Assembly: GCA_029532625.1 (NCBI GenBank)
Contig: JARFXM010000003.1
Span: forward strand, 4,650,001-4,714,000
Reading direction: 5' to 3'
Length of the DNA: 64,000 bases
Origin: Lomentospora prolificans
Taxonomy: Eukaryota; Ascomycota; Sordariomycetes; Microascales; Microascaceae
The notes below the pieces were generated by a model, which ran no database searches, was not told the DNA's origin, and worked only from the letters and a program-made list of their open reading frames with translations. Every line of letters begins with the position of its first letter. Positions within the stretch are counted from its first letter, which is position 1. The position numbers and the translations under genes are program-made. Of this stretch, positions 12,999-24,105 are shown one piece after another.

Positions 12999-14527
12999 AT
13001 GCGTCTCATCAAGGCCATCGCCTCCGTGGCCCTGGCTGGCCTCGTCGCCGGCGATGCCGTCAACGATCTAGAGAACAAGGGCCGGCCCGCCCTCGATGCC
13101 GTGATTGAGGCATCTACGACCTGCAGCAAGGATAAGCTCTTGGTCCGAAGGGAGTGGTACGTCTGCTCTATGAGCCCTGGCTGGGCCGATCAGGGAGATC
13201 ACAGCCATCCTGCGCAATGCGGACGCTTACGCTAATGTCTTGACCAGGGGTGATATCTCCAAGGAGGAGCGCAAGGCTTACCTCGACGCCGTGGTCTGCC
13301 TGCTCAACACGCCTTCGAAGCTTGATTCGACAAAATTCCCTGGTGCCAAGAACCGCTATGATGACTTTGTCGTCGTACACATGAACCAGACCCTGTCTAT
13401 CCACGGAACTGTACGTGCCCTTCTACGCGGCTCTTGGAAAAGAATTCCCTCTCGGAATGGTACTAATCCCGCGTGTAGGGTAACTTCCTCGTATGGCACC
13501 GCTACTACGTTTGGGCCTGGGAAAATGTCCTGAGGACCGAATGCGGTTATAACGGAACCCAGCCTGTAAGTTGATGCCAAGAACAACGTATTCATAAACC
13601 CCTGCAAAGTAGTGCACCCCGTCCAGCTAATAACGTACTTGGTAGTACTGGGACTATGGTCGCTGGGCCGAGGACCCCCTTGCCTCCCCCCTCTTCGACG
13701 GCAGCGACACCTCTCTCGGCGGAAACGGTGCCCCCGTCACCCAGTCGAAGCGCAGCAGCCGCGTCGACAGGCACAAGCGCCAGATGGAGATGCCCGGTAT
13801 GGGCGCCGGCGGTGGTTTCGGTGGCGGTGGTGGCTTCGGTGGTGGTGGTGGCTTCGGCGGCGGTTTCCCTGGTGGTGGTTTCGGTTTTGGAGGTGGTGGT
13901 AACGGTGGTGGCTGCATCGACTCTGGTCCTTTTAAGGAGTAAGTTGGAAACCCTCGAAATGACGAGCCCCCGTACATGCACTAACGCTGGTTGAACCCCT
14001 ATAGCATGGTCGTCACCCTCGGTCCCATGGCTGCCGTCGTCCAGCCCGCTCCCGCTCGCAACCCTCAAGCGGACGGCTACGGCAGCAACCCCCGCTGCAT
14101 CCGCCGTGACATCACCAACACGCTCAGCATGGCCTACGGCAAGACCGAAGACATTGTCAACAGCATCGTCAACTACGACACCATCGTCGCCTTCCAGAAC
14201 TTCATGCAGGGCGGCACCGGCGTCCACGGTGTCGGCCACTTCACCGTTGCTGGCGACCCCGGTGGCGATTTCTACATCTCGCCCAACGAGCCTTCGTTCT
14301 GGCTTCACCACGCCATGATTGACCGTATCTGGACCATCTGGCAGAGCCAAGACTACGAAAACAGGAGGATGGCTATGCAGGGTGGAACGAGCATGATGGG
14401 CGGTGGTAGGGCCCAGTCCCTTGATGACCCCGTTGACTTGGGCGTTGTTGCGGACAAGGTTTACGCCATTAGGGATATCCTAAGCAGTGTTGATGGACCT
14501 GGTCCGTTCTGCTATGTATATGAGTAG
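12999..14527 (+). CDS. Secreted tyrosinase / catechol oxidase-like copper enzyme with glycine-rich loop
   Basis: Exons 12999-13156, 13248-13410, 13479-13565, 13646-13938 and 14005-14527 join in frame through GT-AG introns to give 407 residues. Residues 1-19 form a signal peptide ending near LVAGDA. Copper site A is visible as His97, His105 and the WHRYY motif (His114); copper site B as HGVGH (His308, His312) and FWLHHAMIDR (around His335/336). These are the ligands of type-3 copper proteins that oxidise phenols to quinones. It resembles the short fungal secreted tyrosinases and has no large C-terminal propeptide. Unusual is an insert between the two copper sites: basic pairs near residues 170-181 followed by about 39 residues made mostly of Gly and Phe (187-225). 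Start choice: the ATG at 12999 directly opens the signal peptide. Possible roles are melanin-like pigment formation or phenol detoxification. Confidence 0.93.
13798..13917 (+). repeat. Glycine-rich coding repeat inside the tyrosinase gene
   Basis: Imperfect GGTGGTTTCGG-type units encode GGGF/GGGGG runs (residues 187-225). The reading frame is kept and flanking copper-site sequence is intact. Confidence 0.85.
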
Positions 14528-15537
14528 ATGATGCCGGGGGCGCATAGTTTTCCTTGCTGCTCATCGGTTTTCTTGGCACTTTTATGGTTTGAACCTAGAC
14601 TGTGTGGGCACGCTGGCTCGCTGAACCTTCTCTGATTCATTGATCAATTACTATCATTGATATTATTATGTACTTGAGGAACATTTGCGATTCAACACAT
14701 ACTTATGGAATAGCATCCTATTGAATCCATGAAATAGTCAAAAATGAAGAAAAAGAACTCGAAGCGTCTCAAAGTTTCACGTTGAACTGAATTATCGGAA
14801 TGATGAGACCCTGTATTAATTATCTTGGTAAGTTCTCATTAAGCAGGGGTAGTTTATTCCCCCAGAAACCAAATTTCCCAGCACGTTCGGGATTCAGCCG
14901 GACTTTATTACCACTCTATAGTACGCGCACGCCCTCAAAGCTTCGTTCCGCCCTTGGGGGGACACGAATACCCCAACTTTGAGCCTAAGCGAGAAGATGA
15001 CAGCGCTCCAGGCGTCGACATAAGCCGAGCCGTTAAGAGTTGGGTTTCCATGTGATCGGTTCGTTTCAACCTTGACGGGTCGAAGTCCCGAGCCTGGGTA
15101 GAGGACGACATACGGTATGGCACAGATTTGGTCAGTCGTGTAACCACCAGGTCGACGAAGATTAACGAATTAAAGGCGCTGGGTTGGGGAAAACCGAAGG
15201 CCGCTACTTACCGGCTAAACATTGTTTGAACGGCCAGACTCTAACATTCGTAGAGCCGTCATCTTCTCTGTGCTATTGCAATCACTACGAGTGGTCAACA
15301 ATACCACGTTCATGGTGTGAGACTGGTAGCTTGTAGAATGGAAGGCGGAAGATGGATGATAAGCACAGTGGTATAAAACGGAGCTGTCACTAAGCTCATT
15401 ATTACTATAAAGCATTATATCGGAGGTATCTCTCGCAGTCTACGCTGCCCTCCATATATTAGAACCGAACGACTTTGGATACTTCCACCCGATTGAGCCC
15501 AACCGATCCCCGTGAGCGTAAAGCTTTCTGACACGTC
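14528..15537. other. Intergenic between tyrosinase and MFS genes
   Basis: The two genes converge here. I see the 3' flanks and otherwise no gene. A frame near 14930-15180 is open for about 70 codons but is unrecognised. Confidence 0.5.
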
Positions 15538-17463
15538 TTAAAGCACATAACGGAAGCTCAAGTTCTCCCTGTCCGTAAGATCCTCAAAGGCGTGATCGGT
15601 TCGGTTCTTATCCGCCTGCATTACACCCTCGGCGAACAGTTTGTCTCGCTTCTTATTCTCGCGGGATAGGTAAATTCGAAGGACGATGAGAACAAGGACG
15701 AGGAAAACGTAACATCCAAGATGCGTGGAGAATGCGATGCTTGGAGTTTGTTAGAACTGTACATGCAATCAAGACATTTTCAGGGCTGGAGTTAAACCTA
15801 CTAATAGCGGGGAGCGTCCCAAGAGAGGAAGACCTGAGGGCCTGTCGAAGATTTCAAGTTAGCAAATAGCGCAGGATATTACGGAGAAACCCGAGCACGC
15901 GGAAGGATGGCTCATTACCAATAGAGTTACCAGCAGCCCACCAGATAAAGTTCATCGCAACAGCAATGGTCTTCTTGGTTTGGCCGGCAATGTTCCTCGA
16001 AATCAAGGTCAAGGCGAGGGTCTGCGCAGCCCAGAACGAGAGTGTGATGTAGTAGGAAATCAAAAGGCCGATATTCTGCCCAAGTGACACGTGTGGATCA
16101 ACGGTCATGAGAATAGCCGTGCCAACGAAAGAGGGGACCATGAAACCCAACATGACGTAGATTGTTTGATTGGTCTTCTTCACAATCCACGAGGAACCGA
16201 GCAGCACGATAATGATGTAGAAGCCTAAGACCATAGCCAGCAGCTGCGTCTGGAGCAAGGAGAATCCGAAACTCTTGATGATGATGTTGGCGAAGCCACC
16301 CAGACCCGATGTTGGAAGAGTGGTGGTGAGCGAGACCATGCAGTAGGCCCAAACCTGGGGGTCGAGGAGGCCCTCCCTGAACTGGTACCACTTGAACTTT
16401 CTGTTCTGAAGACCGGTCTGGTTGTCACGGACGCGCTCGACCATCTCCATCTTCTCCTGCTCGGTGAAACACTTGGCGCGCATGGGGGAGTCAGGCATCC
16501 ACCAGCCGACCCAAAGTCCGAAGAAGACGGAGATAATTCCGTAGACGAGGAAGAGCCACTGCCACGACCAAAGCGGGCCGTTGGTGATGAGAGAGAAGCA
16601 ATAAGCGAGGAGACCGCCGACGATTTGCTGCATGCCGTTCATCATGTACCTGGACAGGGACCGAATTAGCCAAGGTGCACCGGACGCCAGACTGAGCGAT
16701 TCGGGGAGATATTTTAACTTACCACCAAGTGACACGGTCAGCCTGCTCCTCACGGCGGTACCACATAGATGACAGGAGAACGAATGCGGGCTGGCAAACC
16801 GACTCGAAGAGGCCGAGGAGAGTACGGACGACGACGAGGCCGGTGAAGCTGGTGCAGGCAGCGTGGCAGGCGAGGACGGCGCCCCACGCAACGATGCTGA
16901 ACGAGAGGTATTTGGCGATAGGGACGCGCGCAATGAGCCAGTTCTGCGGGTACTCAACGATGAGGATGCAGATGTAGATACAGGTGATCAGCCAGTTAAA
17001 CTGTAATACGAGCGTCGCGTGGTTAGCTCGGTGGGTTTACTTCGCCTCGATAAATAAAATCAGGCATCTTGGCGGTTGTAACCAACAAAACACTCACCTG
17101 CTGTTTCAAAGTTCCATCAGAGTTCAATAAGCCCGTGTGCTCTGGCAAACCCATGATAGACACAAACGAGATGGTGCCCTTATCAATAGCCTGAAGGAAG
17201 TAGGTCAAGATCATGACAACCAGCACGCGGCGGTCAATTTTCCTGCGAAGCTCATCACTGCGCTCCTTGGAAATGACGAAGCGTTCGTCGGCGACGTACT
17301 TGGCCAGCTCCTTGTCGATTTCCCCGTACCGCTGCGAGTCCTCCTTGTCGGCAGCGATGTTCACGGAGCGCGCCTCTGCGTCATTGTCCTGAATACTCCT
17401 CTTCTCGTCCGCACCCGGAGGCGGGTTGCTGGTCGCGGGAATGGGCCCGTCGGCGTTGGACAT
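15538..17463 (-). CDS. MFS transporter, Dal5/allantoate-permease (anion:cation symporter) family
   Basis: Five exons (17463-17098, 17000-16723, 16649-15919, 15841-15802, 15739-15538) splice in frame to 538 residues; exon 4 is only 40 nt. The protein begins with a hydrophilic tail of about 75 residues rich in charged amino acids, then about 12 membrane segments starting with RRVLVVMILTYFLQAIDKGT. The loop WWMPDSPMRAKCFTEQEK after membrane segment 6 is characteristic of the fungal Dal5-like ACS family, whose known members carry allantoate, ureidosuccinate, nicotinate, tartrate and other small organic anions. The C-terminal tail is short and charged. The gene is divergent from the GH105 hydrolase 2 kb away, which suggests, but does not prove, that it takes up a pectin-derived uronate or a related acid. 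The ATG at 17463 is the first in frame and gives the usual family N-terminus. Confidence 0.92.
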
Positions 17464-19517
17464 CTTGAAGTGGTGGGAGGTGGAAGCTACACGAGACTCT
17501 GGAGTGGTGAGCTAAGCTTAATATGAGCAGATAAGGACGAGTGGGGAAATGTCGCGGCCCGATCACGCAGGCTCAGGAGGGCGAGGAGCGGATAGCTGGG
17601 GAAGCACAATTGAAGATCTCGTCTCGCTCTGATCTGCAGGGACGCAGTAAAAAGCCTGACACCAATATCTCGCAGGAAACAATTTTTGGGGGTAGAATCT
17701 GGGGATGCGAGCGCTCTTTATCAGCCCTCCTCGTGGAACTTAATTGACCCGAGCACGGTGCATGAGACCCTGGAGGTTATTCTATATAGGGTTGCCAGAT
17801 CATGGTGCGAGGCCCCATCTTTACCCTGTTCGAGCGGGTAAGGGAGCTCTGTTCCGGGCATTGCATTATACAATGCTTCCCGCACGAGTGAGCCAAACAC
17901 AGATATCGATTTTTGACATGCTCACCTCACTCTGGAGATACCGCAGACAAGTGGGTCTCACCTTCCCGCCACCCCAGATATTCTGATTCGGTGCATCTTG
18001 GGATATCATTTGACCGAAAAGGCGGAGAAGACTCCTTTTTTCTGTCACGCTCCACATCGGGATCAAAGAATATTCGGCGAGTGTTGCGATGGGGATGGGA
18101 TGGGCCCAGCACGGCCGTGGTTAATTGGGTGTCGATCGGAAGGGAGGTGAGGTTGGCGATGGCCTTAGGGTTACAGCAGGATCGGAGCCTACACATACGT
18201 ACAGTGAACGCGACGAGACGGCGCATGGTGATTGGAGCGGCATGGGCATTTTGGCAGACAGAACACTGTGAAGCTCCACATGGTCTCCAGGCTTGATGAG
18301 GTGTCTCCGCACTATTATAGTATAGTATAGGGAAGGGCCTGGCGACGAACTAAAGCTAGACGGGTACTTTGACTGCTATAGAGTTATCTATGTGGAGCGC
18401 GGTCGCAGTACTAATGGTTCTTCTTTCGGCTTGGTGACAAGAGTTTCTTGTCCAAGGATATGCTATGCCCCTGGTCACAATTGTACGAAGGACGTGCAGC
18501 CTGGCAGGAGACAGACCACGCTCTGCCACAGTTGTTGCGCAACTTGTCCCTGATTTTTTCCAAGCGGATTCCTCCATGTGGTATTATCGGAGTGAAGCAG
18601 CCAACCCATTCAAAGCCAAAATAGTTTCGCCCAGCTCTTAGCCAGTAAACCACCGCCAACTCCACTCACGCGGCCAGCCAGCCAGCAGAAGTCGCTGGAT
18701 CTCCCCTGTTCAGCCCCCCCCAGATCCCACCAAAGCGGCCTCTGCGAGAAGCTGGGGCGGGCAATGATAGGGTGAAGTGGAGCAGCTGGCTAGTAAAGAA
18801 ACGGCCGATATTCAAGGCGGAGGCGAGTCGCCCGGAGCTTAGCGTCGTCGGCCACGAACCCCGAGGCGATACCGACAGAGATGCGTACCACACACTTCTA
18901 ATCGCTCGCATGCTAGAGCACCCCGGACCCCAGCTTTTGAAAAGCCTTTCCCCGCGCTCGTCGGCCGAGGAGATCGACTTCCCTGCGTTTTTCCACCATT
19001 TAGCGTCCTCCAATCCGCGCGACACCCCAAACCCTTTCGTCACCCCACGTTTCTTGGTCGGCTCCCCTCGTCCACGACGCCATATGGTGAACGAGAAAAA
19101 GAATTTGCTTTGGGGAATCAGCGCACCTTTGGCCCCTTAGAGCAAGGGCCAAACATACACTAGCCAAGTTTCCCGGTATAATATTCCCCGAGCTTCTCGG
19201 TGCTTGGGTCGATATTGTCGTCATTGCCGCCAAAGTGTGTACCGAGGAAGCTCTTCTGAAAAGGACCCCTGCAGACGGACAAGTGGAAGGCAAGTTCGCG
19301 ACGAGAGCTTGCGAGGAACGCGTCTCAAGCTCATCCTACTCATCTCTACTGTTCATTGCTCTTTCATATCCCTCGGCGTGGTTTTATTACCTTCCGGTGG
19401 AATTAGATTGCCATTATTTCTCTTTTCCTTGGTTGTGCAAGTGTCCCGGTCTTTGCTGGCGATCGTGAGAAAACAGCCCCCGCCTCTTGAATCGATTCCA
19501 GCTCCTACGCCGACACC
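17464..19517. other. Shared upstream region of the divergent MFS and GH105 genes
   Basis: This 2 kb region should hold both promoters. No intact gene is seen. A transcription-factor-like fragment is listed separately. CCAGCCAGC is repeated at about 18669-18685. Confidence 0.5.
18110..18275 (+). pseudogene. Possible remnant of a fungal Zn2Cys6-type transcription factor (middle homology region)
   Basis: A frame here reads NWVSIGREVRLAMALGLQQD and, slightly later, RRRMVIGAAWAFWQTEH. This resembles the fungal-specific transcription factor middle domain, where WxxxGxAxRLAxxLGLHxD is typical and an R-rich stretch with an aromatic W follows. No zinc cluster or longer frame could be joined to it. 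It may be chance similarity. Confidence 0.28.
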
Positions 19518-20719
19518 ATGCCGCTCGAGGAGCACGGACTCAAGTCCGCCGATGTCCACGACAAGGTCCAGCGGCTCATCCGTGAACTCGTCAACATCAA
19601 GGACACCACGGGAGAATTCCTCCTGAAACTCGATGATGGCCGCATCATTGACACCAAGGGCTGGAACGACTGGGAGTGGACACACGGCGTCGGCCTGTAT
19701 GGCATCTGGAAATACTACGAGATGACTGGCGATCCGGAGTACCTAGAGATTATCGAGTCCTGGTTCCGCAATCGCTTCGCCGAGGGCCACAAGGGCAAGA
19801 ATATCAACACAATGGCTGTTTTCTTGACGCTCGCGTACGTTTACGAGAAGACTGGCAACCAGACGTACCTTCCGTGGTTGGATTCGTGGGCCGAATGGGC
19901 CATGGTATGAGTAGCCGCATCACCCTTCTTATTGTACTTCTGTCGCCGATTGAAGTATTCCGAAACTAACGTGTGCCCCATTATTAGCACGATCTCGGCC
20001 GCACAAAATACGGCGGCATGCAGCATACCACCTACCTCGAAATCAACGACGAGCAGCTGTGGGACGACACCCTCATGATGACCGTCATGCCCCTCGCCAA
20101 GATCGGCCTGGTCCTCAACAGGCCGCACTACGTAGCCGAGGCCAAGAAACAATTCCTCCTTCACATCCAGTACCTGCAAGACTCGCCGACAGGGCTCTTC
20201 TTCCACGGCTGGACCTTTGCCGACGGTGGCCACAACTTTGCTCGCGCGCGCTGGGCCCGCGGCAACGCCTGGGTCACCATCGTCATCCCCGAATTCGTCG
20301 AGCTGCTCGGGCTGCAGAGCGACGACCCGTTGCGCTTCCACCTCTTAAACACGCTCGATGCACAGATTTCTGCCTTGGTTCCGCTGCAGGCGGAGAACGG
20401 GCTGTGGAGGACGTTGCTGGATGTGCCGGAGGAGGAGGGCTCCTATGTCGAGGCGAGCGCGACGGCCGGGTTCGCGTACGGCATGTTGAAGGCGCAGAGG
20501 AAGCGGTATGTTGGGAAGGAGTATGAGGCTACGGCCATCAGGGCTATCAAGGCCGTTATCGACAATATTAGCCCGGAGGGAGAGTTGCTAAACACATCCT
20601 TTGGAACGGGGATGGGCCATGACTTGCAGCATTATAAGGACATTCCGCGGACGAGCATGCCGTATGGCCAGGCCATGGCCATGATGGCATTAGTAGAGTT
20701 CTTGAGGGTGTACTATTGA
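19518..20719 (+). CDS. GH105 unsaturated rhamnogalacturonyl / glucuronyl hydrolase
   Basis: Two exons (19518-19904 and 19988-20719; intron 83 nt) give 372 residues, the usual length of family GH105. These enzymes remove the 4,5-unsaturated uronic acid left at the non-reducing end of pectin or related oligosaccharides by polysaccharide lyases. Family signs are the aromatic WNDWEWTHGVGLYGIW near residue 55, WDDTLMM at residues 154-160 (Asp155/Asp156, the region of the catalytic Asp in the Bacillus YteR enzyme), HGWTF near 200, ARWARGNAW (RGN at 220-222) and FGTGMGHDLQHYKDIPRTSMPYG at the C-terminus. No signal peptide is seen, so it probably acts inside the cell on imported oligomers. The start lies in a good CACC-ATG context. 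It is divergent from a Dal5-type transporter, in line with uptake and internal hydrolysis. Confidence 0.92.
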
Positions 20720-21052
20720 GCTCCTCAGTTGCTGCAATCAATGCAACCAAGAATAGACTAAGACCATGCATACTGGCATAATATCGAGCCTAAGCTCCTA
20801 TGGATGCCGTGATTGCCAGCCCTCTTATCGCGCGCAATCTCACTATTCCATCAGCCAAAATATGGTAGAACTCGAGTTAATATTAGGTATTATTATAATA
20901 GTATCCATCTATCAAGGATAATCCGACCCAACCCAATCTTCTAAACTTGAAGAATAAAGTAGGTTGTGGAATGCAACAACCCTATGAAGAACGCCGTAAA
21001 AATATATATCCACAATTCAAAATCAGCACTCTCAGAATATACCGCAGCCATT
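20720..21052. other. Short convergent intergenic region
   Basis: This AT-rich segment of about 330 bases lies between the ends of the GH105 and subtilase genes and presumably holds both 3' UTRs. Confidence 0.6.
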
Positions 21053-24000
21053 TCACGATTGCGGCTCCTCAACAGGCTCCGCAAACTTGACAACCATTGG
21101 TGGGGCATTCCAAATATCCCAATCCTCCGTCTTGGACGGATCGCCAAATGGCCTCAACGCAGCGACCCTAACCACATACGTCCCAGGCTGGATCCAGGAG
21201 CCGTCTGCGAACTCGCCCTGCCACGCGAAGAATCGCGAGGTAAAGTCCTCAACGGCACGGGTGGGGGACCGCGCGTAATTGGTTAGGGGAAACCTGTACC
21301 GGTGGCTTGGGGTCTGGCGCGTGAGAACTTCCCAAATGTCGATGGCAGAGCCGACATAGCCAGCTTCTCCGACAACAGGGGGGTAGACCCAATCGGACTC
21401 GGTCCAATTCGAATCAAAGAACTGGAAGGTATCAGCGCTTGTCCATGCTAGAGCCCTGAAGTAAGGAATTTATCAACTCACGTCAAATCGAAACTCCCTA
21501 GTACCATAGAGCATTTCCACCACAAGCTGAGGGGTAGTATAGGTCTGATCAAACCACTCGAAAGTATAGTTTGAGATAGCGCCAAGAGATTCGACGGTGG
21601 GCGTGCCTGGCACAAACATCAAAGGGAACTGCTCCTTGAGGTCAAATGCGACGCCTACATCAATTAGCAACTCATGGTCATTATATCGACTAGCGTGCCG
21701 AAATCTTACCAAAATAAGGCACCCCGAGCTCTTCGTCCGCGGTGCTCTTGACAAGAATCTTGCCACTGTAGCAGGGCATCTTGAACTCGTCGGCATACAC
21801 GGGACGGGTGAAGGTAAACCTATTCATGTCAGAAATTTCTCCTATTACTCTTACGGTTGGCAGATTGAACTTACTCAACAGTTTCCGTCTGACCCGGTTC
21901 TACGGTGATATCCGCCGGCAATTCAACCTCCGCACTCAAATCAATCGTCTTTAGTTGATTGTAGGCAGCAATGAAAAGTGCTTCAGGACCTCTAGCTTCA
22001 TATGCGGTTAACGGTTGATGCCCGAAGGAGTAAGTAACCGCGGTCTGGGCTCCGTTCGTAATTTGAAGTGAGTGCTTTGCCTTAAAGTTTGCAGTGTCAT
22101 TAAGCGCAAAAGACTCAAAGTTGAGGGAAGTCGTGTAAGTAAGAATTTTCCAGGCGTCAATAAGGCCAGATCCAATTTGAGCCACAGGGGCGAGGGCATC
22201 TGCGGGAGGGACATTTGGATTCGGCGCATCGTCGTCCTGAACTGGCAGGCCCCAGCCGACGGTTCGCCCGCTAGTAACGATGCGATTGGCTAGCTCTTTC
22301 GCGAATCCAGGGCCATGAACATCGCGACCACCGAAGCGGCTGATCCAAAGAGCAGCGACACCAGCAACATAAGGGGTGGCGAACGAAGTACCCCCAAAGG
22401 CCTTCCAGTTCGGAACAAAGTCGCCTTGGCCTGGCCAGTCGAATGCCGTGCTCCAGATATGACCTCCATATGCGGCAACGGAAGGCTTGACATCAAGATC
22501 GTACAAGGTTCCCCAGTTGGTAAAGTGAGTAGGCTTGCCGCCATTGGGATCGACGAGGTTCAGGGCATGTTCCTGGTGGCGCTGGGAAATTTCCACAGTT
22601 ACCGTCTGGTTGTTGTCTAGTGCACGGTAAAGGACCTCGCCAGCGCTCTGCTCAATGATTCCAGAGTAGAATGGCTGTTCAACACCCGAATATTGTTGAT
22701 CTGGTGGATGTAGCACCTTGTTATCATTGTAGAATAAAACGTATTGAGCATTCTTGGCGACTAGGTTTCGAACCTTGGTGCCGTAGGGGCAATTTGCTTG
22801 AGAAACGAGGACAACAAAAGAGCCGAGGTCAGGGACATCAGCTGGAAGCTCCTCACAGGCGGTGAAGCCTCGTTCGAGTGACCAGATAGGGTATCCATTG
22901 GCTTGAGAAAACAGAGACGGGTCCGAGTTGGTCATCATAGGCATAATGACATCCTTAGTTCCATTCAATCCGCTGGGAAATTTGGCGGTAACGTGGAAAT
23001 CGCCAGGCTTGTGGGGAGCCTCGATAGCGGCAACAGCAATGACATTCTTCCCGGAGGCGCCGGTGTCGGTAAGGAAGGGGCCGCTTCGGCCACTGTTCCC
23101 AGCCGCTATAATAACAACCATTCCCTGGTCGACCAGTGTTGATGCCACCGTGGCCCAGGCGTTGTCGCTAAATCCACCAGGGGAACCAATGCTGGCGGAA
23201 ATGACATCGGCGCCATCATCATAGGCCTTGAGGAACGCGTCAATGAAAACCTCTTCGTCGCCAGCATTCGTATGGCCGAATACTTTATATGATAGAAGGG
23301 TTGCTTCGGGGGCAACACCGGTAAACCTACTGAGCGTCAGTTGATGTCCGGCTCTGTCCAACATGGGAAGCTTATTACCAATCCGACTTTCCAGCAATAA
23401 TACCAGCAACATGGGTTCCGTGATCGTTCTGGTAGAGCTGTGGGTCTCTTGTCTCCGGATAGGGGTCGTCATCCGGTATGATGGGCCCGGTGGGGTATTG
23501 TCCGCCCACCAGGTCATAGCCTCCGGCAACCTTGTATCCGGGGCCGTATCCGCCACCAAGGGCCGGGTGCTTGTAGTAGATTCCAGTGTCAATCACAGCA
23601 ACCTTAACACCATTGCCCAGGATACCTCCAGAATGGACTTTATCAACCCCAGTAAAGTTGTGAAGACTGTACGTTGATGCTGGTGGAACCTCATCACCAT
23701 CTGACTCGTTCTGGGTTGCGCGTAGCGTTGTGCTAACTTCTGGGATATCGAGAATGACCCTGCCAGCTTGCCAGGCTTTATCAACACCTTCTATATCTAG
23801 AAGAGAGGAGATGCTCTCCGACCTAGATACGACACTGAGGCCCTTGAAAAATTGATGCTCAAAGCGCTTGAAGATCGTGGCTCCAGGTCTCGCCAAGATC
23901 TCGGTTTCCAATGCATCTAAGTCGGCATCCTGGAGCCGCAGTTAATATCATGGGCAGTTGTACGGTCTTCCGGAATTCCCGAACTCACATCTGATACTCT

Positions 24001-24105
24001 AATGATGTATCGATCCGGGATTCTGTTGTTTTCCACCTCTCGGCGAAGATGGTTGGATGCCCACGTGGAGCTAACAAGCGAAAGCAATGCCAAAGAAAGA
24101 CGCAT
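21053..24105 (-). CDS. Secreted subtilisin-like serine protease (S8, minor extracellular protease Vpr type)
   Basis: Six exons (24105-23989, 23929-23379, 23326-21875, 21819-21710, 21654-21482, 21421-21053) splice in frame to 923 residues. Residues 1-16 are a signal peptide (ending TWA), followed by an inhibitor-like propeptide containing PDRYIIRVSD. The catalytic triad is complete: Asp153 in AVIDTGIYY, His209 in NDHGTHVAG and Ser537 in GGTSFATPYVAG, with the oxyanion Asn300 in AAGNSG. Between His and Ser is a protease-associated-like insert (about residues 375-430). After the catalytic domain come about 300 residues of beta-rich sequence resembling the Fn3-like region of large S8 proteases. 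Large Vpr/C5a-like subtilases are secreted by saprotrophic and pathogenic fungi to degrade protein. Met at 24105 is preferred to an upstream in-frame codon because it opens the signal peptide. Confidence 0.93.

Noticed and set aside
13592..14350. 252-codon frame antisense to the tyrosinase
   Set aside because: Shadow of a GC-rich coding exon; the sense strand carries all copper ligands.
12999..14527. Tyrosinase as the tailoring enzyme for the repeat precursor at 60202
   Set aside because: Ustiloxin clusters do contain a tyrosinase, but the two genes here are about 46 kb apart with many unrelated genes between them and no UstYa homologue, so a shared cluster is not supported.
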